Source: SIG603 sp964370635 (lineage in GTDB: Bacteria > Bacillota > Clostridia > Oscillospirales > Acutalibacteraceae). From it: DNA of 64,000 bases. The stretch's first letter is position 1. Each line of letters starts with the position of its first letter. The stretch is from NCBI GenBank assembly GCA_964370635.1, contig CAYJJU010000005.1:1-64000 (forward strand), read 5' to 3'. The notes beneath the pieces are model-generated. The model was not told the DNA's origin. It did not search any database and saw nothing but the letters and a program-made list of their open reading frames with translations. Of the stretch, positions 34,051-43,037 are shown in pieces. Position numbers and translations under genes: made by a program.

Positions 34051-34386
34051 TTATTCTTTCTCTTTAACAACTAGTGTTATGTGAGAAGTTCTTTTTAAAA
34101 TTCTAAATGCTCTACCTTGAGCTCTTGGTCTAATTCTTTTTAGAATTGGACCTGGGCAAACGAAACACTCTGAAATATAAAGACTGTTTTTGTCCATATT
34201 AAAGTTGTTTTCTGCATTTGCCACTGCGCTTTTTAAGAGCTTTTCAAGATCTTCACAAGCGGCTTTAGGTGTGTGTTTTAAGATACCCATTGCTAAATCT
34301 ACAGGTTTATTTCTGATTAAATCTAGCACTATTCCAACTTTTCTTGGTGAAATTCGGGTATATTTCAATACTGCTTTTGCTTCCAT
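34051..34386 (-). CDS. rplV: 50S ribosomal protein L22
   Basis: Tunnel-lining protein, 111 residues, with the hairpin motif PGPILKRIRPRAQGRAFRILKRTSHI at the end. This is the region altered in macrolide-resistant mutants elsewhere; nothing unusual is seen in it. It follows rpsS. Confidence 0.97.
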   Translation of the reverse strand: MEAKAVLKYTRISPRKVGIVLDLIRNKPVDLAMGILKHTPKAACEDLEKLLKSAVANAENNFNMDKNSLYISECFVCPGPILKRIRPRAQGRAFRILKRTSHITLVVKEKE

Positions 34387-34407
34387 TTTATATACTCTCC
34401 TTTCGCC

Positions 34408-34680
34408 TTATCTGCTGGTTTTTGAACCTGAGTGACCTTTAAAAGTACGGGTTGGAGCAAACTCACCTAGTTTGTGTCCTACCATGTCTTCAGTCACATA
34501 TACAGGTACATGCTTGCGTCCGTCATGGACTGCGATTGTGTGTCCTACAAAATCCGGAAATATCATAGATGCTCTGCTCCATGTTTTGATAATTTTCTTC
34601 TCTCCGGCTTCATTCATTTGTTGAATCCTTTTGAGCAACACCGGCTGTACAAAAGGTCCTTTTTTTAAGCTTCTGCCCAT
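34408..34680 (-). CDS. rpsS: 30S ribosomal protein S19
   Basis: Head protein, 90 residues. GRSLKKGPFVQPVLLKRI, IKTWSRASMIFPDFVGHTIAVHDG and LGEFAPTRTFKGHSG are the family blocks. Follows rplB by 26 bases. Confidence 0.97.
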   Translation of the reverse strand: MGRSLKKGPFVQPVLLKRIQQMNEAGEKKIIKTWSRASMIFPDFVGHTIAVHDGRKHVPVYVTEDMVGHKLGEFAPTRTFKGHSGSKTSR

Positions 34681-34706
34681 ATTAATTTAGCTCCTTTCTG
34701 TACGCC

Positions 34707-35537
34707 TTACTTGCCGTTTCTGCGTCTTACGATAAATTTATCGCTTGCTTTGTGATTGCTTCTTGTCTTATAGCCAAGTGTTGGTTTACCCCATGGAGTA
34801 ACAGGACCTGCACGGCCTATTGGAGATTTACCTTCACCACCACCGTGTGGGTGGTCATTCGGGTTCATAACAGAACCTCTAACAGTTGGACGCCAACCCA
34901 TGTGACGTTTACGTCCGGCTTTACCGATTTTAACATTTTCATGGTCAATATTACTTACTTGTCCTATTGTAGCCATGCAGTTTTGCGGTATATTTCTAAG
35001 CTCTCCTGATGGAAGTCTTAAAAGAGCCATTCCGTTTTCTTTAGCCATAAGCTGAGCCATAATGCCCGCAGCTCTTGCAAGCTGAGCGCCTTTTCCGGGA
35101 TATAGTTCTACGTTATGAACAAATGTACCTGTTGGTATATTTGCAAGCGGTAGAGCGTTGCCTGGTTTAATGTCGGCATCTTTACCCGATACAACTTTGT
35201 CACCGGCTTTTAGGCCGTGTGGAGCTGTAATGTAGCTTTTTACACCATTCTCATATTGAATTAGTGCTATAAATGCTGAACGGTTTGGATCATATTCTAT
35301 ACCCAAAACTGTTGCAGGCATGTCGTTTTGACGTTTGAAGTCTATCATACGATATTTTTTACGGTTTCCGCCACCTCTGTGACGAACTGTAATTCTACCA
35401 TAGCTATTTCTACCGGCATTTTTCTTTATTTTTGATAAAAGACTTTTTTCCGGTCCGTTTTTGCTTAGCAAGCTATAATCTGTAACTGACATATTACGTC
35501 TTGCATTGGTAGTCGGTTTATAGGTTTTTATAGCCAT
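34707..35537 (-). CDS. rplB: 50S ribosomal protein L2
   Basis: Peptidyl-transferase-centre protein, 276 residues from the ATG at 35537 (MAIKTYKPTTNARRNM). A GTG nine bases earlier sits inside the ribosome binding site and is not used. RHRGGGNRKKYRMIDF, the GMALLRLPSGELR block and RGSVMNPNDHPHGGGEGKSPIGR with the conserved His are present. Confidence 0.97.
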   Translation of the reverse strand: MAIKTYKPTTNARRNMSVTDYSLLSKNGPEKSLLSKIKKNAGRNSYGRITVRHRGGGNRKKYRMIDFKRQNDMPATVLGIEYDPNRSAFIALIQYENGVKSYITAPHGLKAGDKVVSGKDADIKPGNALPLANIPTGTFVHNVELYPGKGAQLARAAGIMAQLMAKENGMALLRLPSGELRNIPQNCMATIGQVSNIDHENVKIGKAGRKRHMGWRPTVRGSVMNPNDHPHGGGEGKSPIGRAGPVTPWGKPTLGYKTRSNHKASDKFIVRRRNGK

Positions 35538-35600
35538 TTCTTTCACTCTCCTTAATTTGGCTTTGCGGGGAGTCTCCCCATTCGTGCCCTATCAAATTAA

Positions 35601-35891
35601 TTAAACCATTGTTTCAAAGAATTCGATAGTTTTGCTTTCTTGTGTAAGTGTCACAACTGCTTTTTTCCAGCTTCTTGTGTAACCTTGTGTGCGGCCTTGG
35701 CGGCGCATACGTCCTCTTACATGAAGAGTGTTAACTTTTTGTACTTTTACACTGAAAAGCTCTTCGATCGCTCTAGCGACATCGATTTTAGTTGCTTTTT
35801 TGTCAACTTCAAAGGTGTACTTTTTAATTGCGACACCTGCCATTGTTTTCTCTGTAATTATAGGTCTAACAATAATTTCTTGAGCTGTCAT
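35601..35891 (-). CDS. rplW: 50S ribosomal protein L23
   Basis: Exit-tunnel docking site for trigger factor and SRP, 96 residues. IIVRPIITEKTM at the start, YTFEVDKKATKIDVARAIEELF and the loop GRMRRQGRTQGYTRSWKKA are clear. Overlaps the stop of rplD by one base. Confidence 0.97.
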   Translation of the reverse strand: MTAQEIIVRPIITEKTMAGVAIKKYTFEVDKKATKIDVARAIEELFSVKVQKVNTLHVRGRMRRQGRTQGYTRSWKKAVVTLTQESKTIEFFETMV

Positions 35892-36514
35892 TATGCATAC
35901 ACCTCCTCAATTTTTGCTACTGCATCTTTTACAACGATAAATTTATCTGCGTTTAAGATGTCGTATACGTTAAGTGTGTTAACTCCTGCTGTTTTAACGC
36001 CAGGAATATTTCTTGTTGAAGCAATAACTTTTTCGTCATTTTCAGAAAGCACGATAATTGCTTTCTTCTCGCTTCCTAAAGCTTTTAGAATTTCAATCAT
36101 TTTCTTTGTTTTGTAGTTATCAAAACTTAAGCTGTCTATAACAATCATGTTATTGTCTAGAACTTTGCTTGAAAGTGCTGATTTCATTGCAAGTCTTTTT
36201 ACTTTTCTGTTAACAGAGAAGCTGTATGACCTTGGCTTTGGAGCGAAAACAACGCCACCGTGTGTCCACTGCGGAGATCTTGTCGAACCTTGTCTTGCTC
36301 TACCTGTACCTTTTTGTCTCCATGGTTTTCTACCACCACCTGATACCTCAGCACGTGTTAGGGCTGATTGTGTACCTTGTCTTTGGTTTGCAAGATAGCT
36401 TTTAACCATGATGTGCATAGCAGGCATGTTTGGCTCTACACCGAATACCTCATTTGATAATTCGATTTTTTCAACCTCTTTACCGCTTGTGTTTAAAACT
36501 GAAACTGTTGGCAT
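35891..36514 (-). CDS. rplD: 50S ribosomal protein L4
   Basis: Early assembly protein, 207 residues, and in some bacteria the repressor of its own S10 operon. It has GTQSALTRAEVSGGGRKPWRQ, the tunnel loop KGTGRARQGSTRSPQWTHGG, and the C-terminal NVYDILNADKFIVVKDAV. The leader upstream of rpsJ contains an attenuator-like hairpin that could be its target; this is an inference. Confidence 0.97.
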   Translation of the reverse strand: MPTVSVLNTSGKEVEKIELSNEVFGVEPNMPAMHIMVKSYLANQRQGTQSALTRAEVSGGGRKPWRQKGTGRARQGSTRSPQWTHGGVVFAPKPRSYSFSVNRKVKRLAMKSALSSKVLDNNMIVIDSLSFDNYKTKKMIEILKALGSEKKAIIVLSENDEKVIASTRNIPGVKTAGVNTLNVYDILNADKFIVVKDAVAKIEEVYA

Positions 36515-36531
36515 TCTTATTCCTCCTTCCC

Positions 36532-37164
36532 TTATGCTTTAACGCTGTTTCTGATAACAACCGTTCCACCATTTGGACCTGGGATTGCACCTTTTACAGC
36601 GATAAGATTATTTTCTACATCTACTTTAACAATATAAAGGTTTTGAACTGTTACTTTCTCTGCACCTAAGTGACCTGCCATTTTAAGTCCTTTAAAAACT
36701 CTTGATGGGCTTGAGTTAGCACCGTTTGAACCGCCGTGACGGTGAACAGGGCCTGTACCGTGAGATTCTTTAAGTCTTGAGAAGTTCCAGCGTTTGATAA
36801 CGCCTGAGTAACCTTTACCTTTGCTTGTACCGGTTACATCTACTTTATCTCCGGTTTCAAATGTGTCTGCTTTAATTAGGTCACCTACATTGTAAGTGCT
36901 AATGTCAGAGAATCTGAACTCTTTTAAAATAGATTTCGGTGCAACGTCACCTTTTTTGAAGTGACCTAGCATTGGTTTGTTAAGTCTTTGAGGTTTTTGA
37001 TCTTTAAAACCTACTTGAACTGCGTCGTATCCGTCATTTTGAACTGTTTTAATTTGTGTTATAACGTTCGGTCCTGCTTCAACAACAGTTACGGGTATTA
37101 CTTTACCCTTTTCATCGAAGATTTGTGTCATACCAATCTTCTTGCCGATGATTGCTTTTGTCAT
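36532..37164 (-). CDS. rplC: 50S ribosomal protein L3
   Basis: Assembly initiator near the peptidyl-transferase centre, 210 residues. KAIIGKKIGMTQIFDEKGKV at the start; VTGTSKGKGYSGVIKRWNFSR and GPVHRHGGSNGANSSPSRVFKG in the middle. It lies 85 bases after rpsJ. Confidence 0.97.
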   Translation of the reverse strand: MTKAIIGKKIGMTQIFDEKGKVIPVTVVEAGPNVITQIKTVQNDGYDAVQVGFKDQKPQRLNKPMLGHFKKGDVAPKSILKEFRFSDISTYNVGDLIKADTFETGDKVDVTGTSKGKGYSGVIKRWNFSRLKESHGTGPVHRHGGSNGANSSPSRVFKGLKMAGHLGAEKVTVQNLYIVKVDVENNLIAVKGAIPGPNGGTVVIRNSVKA

Positions 37165-37249
37165 AATAATGAGCTTCCTTTCTTTTTTAGGTTATTGGTT
37201 ACAAAAGTTAAACTTTTGCAACATGACCCTCCGTCTAGGTAGGTTGAAA

Positions 37250-37561
37250 TTAAAGTTTTATTTCAATGTCAACGCCTGCGGGGAGCTCTAGTCCCATAAG
37301 AGCCTCTACGGTCTTATTGCTAGGTCTTAGAATGTCGATAAGTCTTTTGTGAGTTCTCATCTCGAATTGCTCACGGCTGTCTTTGTATTTATGAACAGCA
37401 CGTAGGATAGTGATGATTTGTTTCTCAGTTGGTAGTGGTACCGGTCCTGAAACCCTTGCACCTGTTCTTTTCGCTGTTGCTACAATTTTAGCACAGGATT
37501 GATCCACCAATTGATGATCATAAGCCTTAATTCTAATTCTGATTTTTTCTTTGACTGCCAC
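37250..37561 (-). CDS. rpsJ: 30S ribosomal protein S10
   Basis: Head protein and NusB partner in antitermination, 103 residues. The start is a GTG at 37561 with AAGGAGG 9 bases upstream, which gives MAVKEKIRIRIKAYDHQ, the expected N-terminus; longer readings of the frame run into the leader. SCAKIVATAKRTGARVSGPVPLPT and the C-terminal TVEALMGLELPAGVDIEIKL are clear. First gene of the S10-spc-alpha block, with a 310-base leader. Confidence 0.96.
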   Translation of the reverse strand: MAVKEKIRIRIKAYDHQLVDQSCAKIVATAKRTGARVSGPVPLPTEKQIITILRAVHKYKDSREQFEMRTHKRLIDILRPSNKTVEALMGLELPAGVDIEIKL

Positions 37562-37880
37562 TGTAATCGCCTCCTTAAAGTTTTTATAGTAGTTGGCGGG
37601 CAGAGTTATATACTCGTTCACACCGTTCCGGGTGTTTCACTGACTTGCAGTAAAAAACCGGCCTTCACAAAACTGTGAATTCCGGGGTGAAAAGCGGTTA
37701 AAATAACCCACTGGTACATTTTAAATATCTTTATGGGCCTAAAAGCCCCATGGCCTTTGGTTCCCGAAATTTTCAAATGTTTTCGCCCGGTTTAAAATCG
37801 GACATACTCTGCGGAAAAACCGACTAATAAAAGTCGCAACCTCCCGCTTCATCGCATATCTGTCGCAGTCACGCTCAAAT
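37562..37880 (-). promoter_or_regulatory. Structured 5' leader of the S10 operon
   Basis: About 310 bases between the probable start point and the rpsJ GTG with no supported gene. On the minus strand it holds several stems, including the terminator-like hairpin at 37652-37685 and a small AACACC/GGTGTG-type hairpin between that and rpsJ. A hypothetical 88-codon ORF in it shows no coding signature. Confidence 0.55.
37652..37685 (-). terminator. Attenuator-like intrinsic terminator in the S10 leader
   Basis: Read on the minus strand, CCGGAATTCACAG and its partner TGTGAAGGCCGG (37658-37685) form a GC-closed stem with a T-rich loop, followed by six T (37652-37657). It lies about 90 bases before rpsJ, downstream of the promoter, so it can only act by premature termination of the operon. 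Confidence 0.7.
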
Positions 37881-37909
37881 ATAATACCACAATGAATAGA
37901 AGATTGCAA
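37881..37909 (-). promoter_or_regulatory. Promoter of the S10 ribosomal operon
   Basis: On the minus strand TTGCAA (37904-37909), 17 bases, TATTAT (37881-37886). A/T-tracts just upstream, including seven T at 37912-37918, could act as an UP element. It is the only good promoter upstream of the block. Confidence 0.6.
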
Positions 37910-38045
37910 GCTTTTTTTAGAAAAATATGAAATTATTTTTTTGCCACCATATATGGTAGTTGAGAGCTTTAAAATAGCACAATGTAGACAGCATTTCCTA
38001 CACAAAAACCCTTATTTCTCAACTCTCCATTCTCAATTAAAAATC

Positions 38046-39671
38046 CTATCTCCCCGAGTCTTCTTTAGGGGAGTATTCTTTCATGTTTTCATTATATACA
38101 GTAAATGTATTTTTACCCTTGTTTTTACTTTGGTACATCGCTATGTCTGAAGTTTTATAAAGCTCTTTAAAACTGCCTCCGTTTTGCGGGGCTAAGGCTA
38201 TGCCTATGCTACAAGACACCGTGACCGCCACGCCGTTATCCGCCTTATAGGTTTTGATTATGCTTTCACAAATCTTTTGACCCTTCTTTATAAGCTCAAC
38301 TTCCGGTGTTTCCTGTTTTAAGAATACAATAAATTCATCTCCGCCTATGCGGCCTATGATATCGCCTTTTCTAAAGCAAGCAGAAATTTTCTCTGCAATT
38401 TCTTTTAAAACCTTATCTCCGTAGGCGTGACCCATGTTATCGTTTATGCCCTTAAAATTATCAAGGTCAATCAAGAAAAGCGCACCTTTTTGCACAAGGC
38501 TTAAATGCTCTTTAATAATGCTCTCGACCGTTGCCTTATTATAAAGCTTTACAAGTGGGTCCATCTCCGCCTGTTCTTTTAACTGCTCTTGTTTTAGCAC
38601 CATTTCGTGAATGTCTTCCATCATAACGCTTGCAGTTATCTTGCCCCTATCTGCCAAGTTGTTAATCGAAATAACAGAGCGCAGCCAGCGACTCTTTGAG
38701 TCTTTATTTACTCTATAATTAAATTCAAACTCTCTTTTACCCAAATCAGCCACTTTTAAAATGTTTTTTATAGAAGCTTTTTCTATTACGTCGTGGAAGT
38801 CTTGTGGGTGTATGTAAGATATCGCATTATCTTGCAAATACTGAGAATAGGTCATATTTTCTTTAATCGGCACTGTTTTACCTCTGTTTAGCACCCTTAA
38901 AACCTTGTCGTTTATACAGTCTATTTCCACTATGGACAAGGCCCTATTTAGTATCGCCTCTCTATAGACTAAATCTTCTTCAAGCCTGTCTTTATTGTCC
39001 CTTAAAATATCAAAACCCACCATCATGAACATTCCGACATACATTGCAAAAAGCCACGCAAGTGCAACTATGATTTGGTGCGCCATTAAGCCACCCCAAC
39101 TCAAAGCCTCTACATATACGCTTCCGTTAAAAATTAAATAAATATTGGCAACAGAACAAATTGCTATATAACCCGCCATTTGCTCCGCTTTTCGTGTCAT
39201 GGCTTTTAAATATTTTGCCGGAACTATTTTGATGATTACCGCCGTAAACACCGTGCTTAAAACAGTTGTGAGTATCAGTATTGCCCAAAACCACTGCATG
39301 TCCTGCGAAATTTCTAAAATGGTTTTCCCCGTAATTATCGAAACCACCGATGAACATATTGCACGTGCCACCATTATATGTATATTAAACGTCAGTATAC
39401 AGGTAACACGGGTCGTTATACTCTTGCCTTTAAAATACACGCCTATCATTGCAGTGTACACCAAAAGCATAAGAACATAGCCTAAAGACGACATAGAGCC
39501 GAACAAGCACAAAAACACCGTTCCTATTATAGCCGCAAGGCAACCAAAAATTATTTTTTTCTTTTTTGTATTTTCTACTCCGAAAATTGTTTCTGTAAGT
39601 CTTAAAAAAAACATGTTGTGTATAACAAATAATACACCGAATACCACTACATAGGTGCAAATCAAATCCAC
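38046..39671 (-). CDS. Membrane diguanylate cyclase with PAS-like and GGDEF domains
   Basis: Probably makes cyclic di-GMP at the membrane in response to an unknown signal. It has 541 residues from a GTG with a GGGGG ribosome binding site. Residues ~1-220 form about seven hydrophobic helices. Residues ~240-365 resemble a PAS sensor (YIHPQDFHDVIEKA, EFNYRVNKDSKSRWLRSVISI). The GGDEF domain follows, with LVKLYNKATVE, FLIDLDNFKGINDNMGHAYGD and the active site IGGDEF; RKGD five residues before it fits an inhibitory I-site. Catalytic residues look intact. It lies directly upstream of the S10 leader and is a single-gene unit. Confidence 0.88.
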   Translation of the reverse strand: MDLICTYVVVFGVLFVIHNMFFLRLTETIFGVENTKKKKIIFGCLAAIIGTVFLCLFGSMSSLGYVLMLLVYTAMIGVYFKGKSITTRVTCILTFNIHIMVARAICSSVVSIITGKTILEISQDMQWFWAILILTTVLSTVFTAVIIKIVPAKYLKAMTRKAEQMAGYIAICSVANIYLIFNGSVYVEALSWGGLMAHQIIVALAWLFAMYVGMFMMVGFDILRDNKDRLEEDLVYREAILNRALSIVEIDCINDKVLRVLNRGKTVPIKENMTYSQYLQDNAISYIHPQDFHDVIEKASIKNILKVADLGKREFEFNYRVNKDSKSRWLRSVISINNLADRGKITASVMMEDIHEMVLKQEQLKEQAEMDPLVKLYNKATVESIIKEHLSLVQKGALFLIDLDNFKGINDNMGHAYGDKVLKEIAEKISACFRKGDIIGRIGGDEFIVFLKQETPEVELIKKGQKICESIIKTYKADNGVAVTVSCSIGIALAPQNGGSFKELYKTSDIAMYQSKNKGKNTFTVYNENMKEYSPKEDSGR

Positions 39672-39691
39672 CCAAATCCCCCCCGTTTTTA

Positions 39692-39760
39692 ATTAATAAT
39701 TATTATTAATTAATAATTAATAATTAATAGTTAATAGTTAATAGTTAATAGTTAATAGTT
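39692..39760. repeat. AT-only short tandem repeat
   Basis: AATTAATA-type units pass into a 7-base tandem array (AATAGTT five times, ~39726-39760). It is in the gap between nagB and the cyclase gene and directly adjoins the hairpin element at 39764. Confidence 0.8.
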
Positions 39761-39763
39761 ATA

Positions 39764-39836
39764 AAATCCGCAGGATTTCACCACAACTTTTCACTTTTCA
39801 CTTTTCACTTTTCACTTGAACGCATACAATGCGTTC
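39764..39836. repeat. Dispersed small hairpin element, copy B, with heptamer array
   Basis: Stem AAATCC/GGATTT with loop GCA (39764-39778), then CACCACAA, four tandem CTTTTCA heptamers (39787-39814), then a second hairpin GAACGCAT/ATGCGTTC with loop ACA (39818-39836). The last hairpin touches the nagB stop codon. On the minus strand the final stem could help terminate nagB, though no T-run follows it. Confidence 0.65.
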
Positions 39837-39837
39837 A

Positions 39838-40539
39838 CTATACCCTGATTATAGTTACATCATGATGAAACTGTAAAACCGAAGCAGGCACGTCCGTTGT
39901 AACTTTGCCGTACATCGCACGCTCTATTATGTCCCCTTTGTCTGCCCCTGCTATAAGTAAAATCTTCTTTGCCTTAAGTATAGTGCCTATCCCCATTGTA
40001 ATCGCCTTTTTCGGCACTTCCTCTTCATTTTCAAACAGTCTTGCATTTGCCTTTATCGTGCTGGGCGCAAGCTCTACATTATGTACAAACCTTGGGAAGC
40101 TGTCACAGGGCTCGTTAAACCCTATATGCCCGTTATGCCCTATTCCCAAAAGCTGTAAATCCACTCTTCCCATACTGCTTATAAGCGCCTCGTAGTCGTC
40201 ACACTCTTTGTCTATGTCCTGTGCCATTCCGTTTGGAACATGTGTGTTTTCTTTTTTGATATTCACCCTGTCAAAAAGATTTTTGTCCATAAAATATCTG
40301 TAACTTTGAGGGTGACTTCCGCTTAGTCCGTAATACTCGTCTAAGTTAACCGTTCTCACCTTAGAAAAATCAAGCAGACCCTTTTCGTACTCTTTTACTA
40401 AATTTTCATAAACTCCGACGGGCGATGAGCCCGTGGCAAGCCCTAAAACCGATTTAGGATTTGAAAGAAGCTGTGCACTTATCACGGTCGCCGCCAAAGT
40501 GCTCATTTGTTCATAATTTTCTACTTTTACAATATTCAT
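39838..40539 (-). CDS. nagB: Glucosamine-6-phosphate deaminase
   Basis: Converts glucosamine-6-phosphate to fructose-6-phosphate and ammonia. It has 233 residues from the ATG at 40539 (GGTGG with a 5-base gap). LGLATGSSPVGVYENL near 37, VRTVNLDEYYGL near 63, the active-site LLGIGHNGHIGFNEP near 130 and IGTILKAKKILLIAGADKG near 190 are present. The allosteric C-terminal extension of the enterobacterial enzyme is missing, as is usual in Firmicutes. Eleven bases separate it from the ATG side of the MATE gene stop region, so it is downstream of that gene's direction but probably independent of nagA. Confidence 0.93.
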   Translation of the reverse strand: MNIVKVENYEQMSTLAATVISAQLLSNPKSVLGLATGSSPVGVYENLVKEYEKGLLDFSKVRTVNLDEYYGLSGSHPQSYRYFMDKNLFDRVNIKKENTHVPNGMAQDIDKECDDYEALISSMGRVDLQLLGIGHNGHIGFNEPCDSFPRFVHNVELAPSTIKANARLFENEEEVPKKAITMGIGTILKAKKILLIAGADKGDIIERAMYGKVTTDVPASVLQFHHDVTIIRV

Positions 40540-40559
40540 ATTTACCACCTTCTATAAAA

Positions 40560-41924
40560 TTAATTTTTAGCCGTATCTCTTGTGAGATTTTTAATCCAGT
40601 TATATTTATTTATTTTCACTACCGCAACAAAACATTTTAATATTTGGTCACATTTTAGACAGGCAAACACTATCCACGGTGCGGCACCTAGCATGAGCGC
40701 TATCACAGACGAGGGTATTACCACCAAAAACACAAATATCGTGTCGTTTTTAAAGACAAAGCTTATGTCGCCGCCCGATTTTACAAGGCCAAACAGACAA
40801 GCCGCCTGATAACAAGTGCCTATAATTGTTATGGTTATTACATTTATAAACTGCTTTGAGTACTCTATCGCCTCGGGGCTTATGTCGTAAAGCGAGATAA
40901 ATCCGTCTTTTAATAAAAATACCACCGCAGAAGAAATTAATCCCACTATAACAAACATAATCTGCACAGTTTTGGAAATTTCCTTTACCTTTTCAACCTT
41001 GCCTTCTCCGACGGTTTTTCCGACTATTATTCCTACACCGCCCGAAAGACCTGTCATCCAAATATAAATCATGTTGTGAAGCATGCCTGTTACCGCCGTC
41101 GCCGTTATGACCTCGGCCGAAAACCTGCCTAAAATTATCGTGTTTGCAATCATGTTGCAACCCCACACGACTTGTCCTCCAAAAACAGGAAGACCGTATC
41201 TTATGAAATCTTTAAATATTAATTTATCGTGGCTGACTATGTCTTTAAGGGTCAGCGAAAGTTTTTTGTCCTTGAATTTTACATAGTATAAAACAAATAA
41301 GAACTCTACCACCCTTGATACAACAGTCGCAATCGCCGCACCTCTTACTCCCATTGCAGGAACTACGCCCGGTATACCGAAAATCAATATATAGTTAAGA
41401 CCTATGTTTACAAAAAGCGCCATAATAGACACATAAAGCCCTAGTTTTGCCGTTTCAACGCTTCTTAAAGAAGCTATGAACATTTGCGTAAATGCAAAAA
41501 GCAGATACGAAAAACCTACTATTCTAAGATAAACTTCGCCCTCTTTTATGACATTTATGTCGTTTGTCAAAAGGCTTAGCACCTGATGCGGGAAAATTGT
41601 TGCAGCAAGTGTAAAGAGAAGGCCACAGCCAAGCGCAAATTTAAATGCGACACCAATAATTTTTTTAATGCTACCCGTGTCCTTTTTGCCCCAGTACTGA
41701 GCGCCCAAAATAAGGATTGCGCCCTCTATTCCCACCGTAAACATTTGAAGCACCGTTTGTATTTGGTTGCCCATATAAACTCCAGCCACTGCATTGTCGC
41801 CCAAAGAGCCTATCATGAGATTGTCGGCAAATCCCACCGCAAAAGTTATCAAATTTTGAAGCGCTATAGGCACAGCAAGTGCAATAAGGGTTTTATAAAA
41901 AGACTTGTCCCTTGTTATGAGCAT
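40560..41924 (-). CDS. MATE family efflux transporter
   Basis: Multidrug/toxin cation antiporter of the MATE fold, 454 residues with twelve hydrophobic helices. FYKTLIALAVPIALQNLITFAVGFADNLMIG at the start is the standard MATE N-terminus, and the second half repeats it (IFKDFIRYGLPVFGGQVVWG). Substrate is unknown. It is transcribed in front of nagB, 20 bases apart, and may share a transcript with it. A second MATE gene lies at 43038 on the other strand and belongs to a different subgroup. Confidence 0.9.
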   Translation of the reverse strand: MLITRDKSFYKTLIALAVPIALQNLITFAVGFADNLMIGSLGDNAVAGVYMGNQIQTVLQMFTVGIEGAILILGAQYWGKKDTGSIKKIIGVAFKFALGCGLLFTLAATIFPHQVLSLLTNDINVIKEGEVYLRIVGFSYLLFAFTQMFIASLRSVETAKLGLYVSIMALFVNIGLNYILIFGIPGVVPAMGVRGAAIATVVSRVVEFLFVLYYVKFKDKKLSLTLKDIVSHDKLIFKDFIRYGLPVFGGQVVWGCNMIANTIILGRFSAEVITATAVTGMLHNMIYIWMTGLSGGVGIIVGKTVGEGKVEKVKEISKTVQIMFVIVGLISSAVVFLLKDGFISLYDISPEAIEYSKQFINVITITIIGTCYQAACLFGLVKSGGDISFVFKNDTIFVFLVVIPSSVIALMLGAAPWIVFACLKCDQILKCFVAVVKINKYNWIKNLTRDTAKN

Positions 41925-42011
41925 AATTTTCTTTCCCTCCGCAATTTCCTAATTAATATATTCTACCACATATAGTCTTATACGTAAAGTAATTTTTATG
42001 TAAAAAAGAAT

Positions 42012-42053
42012 AAAAAGCCCGACCCTACGGCCACTTAATACCGTAAGGTCGGG
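42012..42053 (-). terminator. Terminator of the gene at 42088-42903
   Basis: CCCGACCCTACGG (42018-42030) pairs with CCGTAAGGTCGGG (42041-42053), a 13-bp stem with one mismatch. On the minus strand it is followed by CTTTTTATTCTTTTTT. Confidence 0.8.
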
Positions 42054-42087
42054 TATTCGGTTTTTTTCGAGGGTCTAACTTGATTTA

Positions 42088-42903
42088 TTATTTAAACACA
42101 AGTTCTACTCCATCGCATTCTTCTACTAAATAAGTTGTAAAATTATCCATTTCTTCTTGACCGATTTCATAACTCCATTCATTGCCGAACATGGTAAAAG
42201 AAACATAACCATTATCAGTTAGTACAACTTTCAAATCATCTTCTTGAGCCCACGAAAGGTTTGCATATATTTCTGTTAAAGTTACACTGTCTTCAGGTAG
42301 TTGTACAAACTGGGCGTTTTCGTTACTAAAAATAGCATCATAAATCTTTTGTCCATCGACATTTTCAAATTGAATTTGATGCACTTTCTCTTCTTCTCCG
42401 ACATAATAGTGAATTGGTTTTTCAAAACTCAACTGCTCACTTACCATAAAGGCGCTCGCAAGCTCTTTTACGGTTTCCGGTTTATATTCAATATTTACAT
42501 ATATGAATATTCTTTCGTCTTCTGCTAGTTTTACCGCAATCGCTAAATCTTTATCAAAATTTTCTATAGAATAAATTTCACCTGTAGTTTCCAACGAAAC
42601 ATCTGCGCACATATCATAATTTGTCAAATCTTGCACTCCGAAGCTTTCTACAGTATCACTTTCGGTTATTACAACATCGGTAGAGGTATACATCTCTTCT
42701 CCAAAATTTATGCCTGTAAATTGACAGTTGACCGCAACACCGTTCCATTTAAATGGCTTTACATTTAGCACCTCGTTTTTTTCGTTACCCGTGACTATTT
42801 TTTGAGGCCACGGCGTCGGTGTTCTACTCTCCATATACGCATAAACGCCAACCCCACTTGCGACTAAAATTAGCACGCAGATAACTATGGCTATTCTTTT
42901 CAT
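42088..42903 (-). CDS. Membrane-anchored extracytoplasmic protein of unknown function
   Basis: I do not recognise the family. The ATG at 42903 has AAGGTG about 9 bases upstream, giving 271 residues. A single N-terminal helix (AIVICVLILVASGVGVYAYM) acts as signal anchor; the rest is an acidic, beta-rich soluble domain without cysteine-rich or catalytic motifs. It begins with TPTPWPQKIVTGNEKNEV and ends with a region like a domain closing in CDGVELVFK. It stands alone between its own terminator and the divergent MATE gene. Confidence 0.7.
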   Translation of the reverse strand: MKRIAIVICVLILVASGVGVYAYMESRTPTPWPQKIVTGNEKNEVLNVKPFKWNGVAVNCQFTGINFGEEMYTSTDVVITESDTVESFGVQDLTNYDMCADVSLETTGEIYSIENFDKDLAIAVKLAEDERIFIYVNIEYKPETVKELASAFMVSEQLSFEKPIHYYVGEEEKVHQIQFENVDGQKIYDAIFSNENAQFVQLPEDSVTLTEIYANLSWAQEDDLKVVLTDNGYVSFTMFGNEWSYEIGQEEMDNFTTYLVEECDGVELVFK

Positions 42904-43037
42904 AAATGTAGACACCTTCCTTTCAATCTAATTATAACACTGATTCTCATTTTTTGCTACAAAATAATTGTTTAATATTGCACGAACTTATGATATAATG
43001 CTAGTGTATATTTCACAATAAAGGAGTTTTGAGTACC

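Noticed and set aside
37739..38005. 88-codon ORF on the minus strand in the S10 leader
   Set aside because: It spans the promoter and leader, has no ribosome binding site and no recognisable composition, and its reading is explained by the leader sequence.
39692..39836. Possible CRISPR array
   Set aside because: The repeats are 7 bases without spacers, and no cas genes are near.
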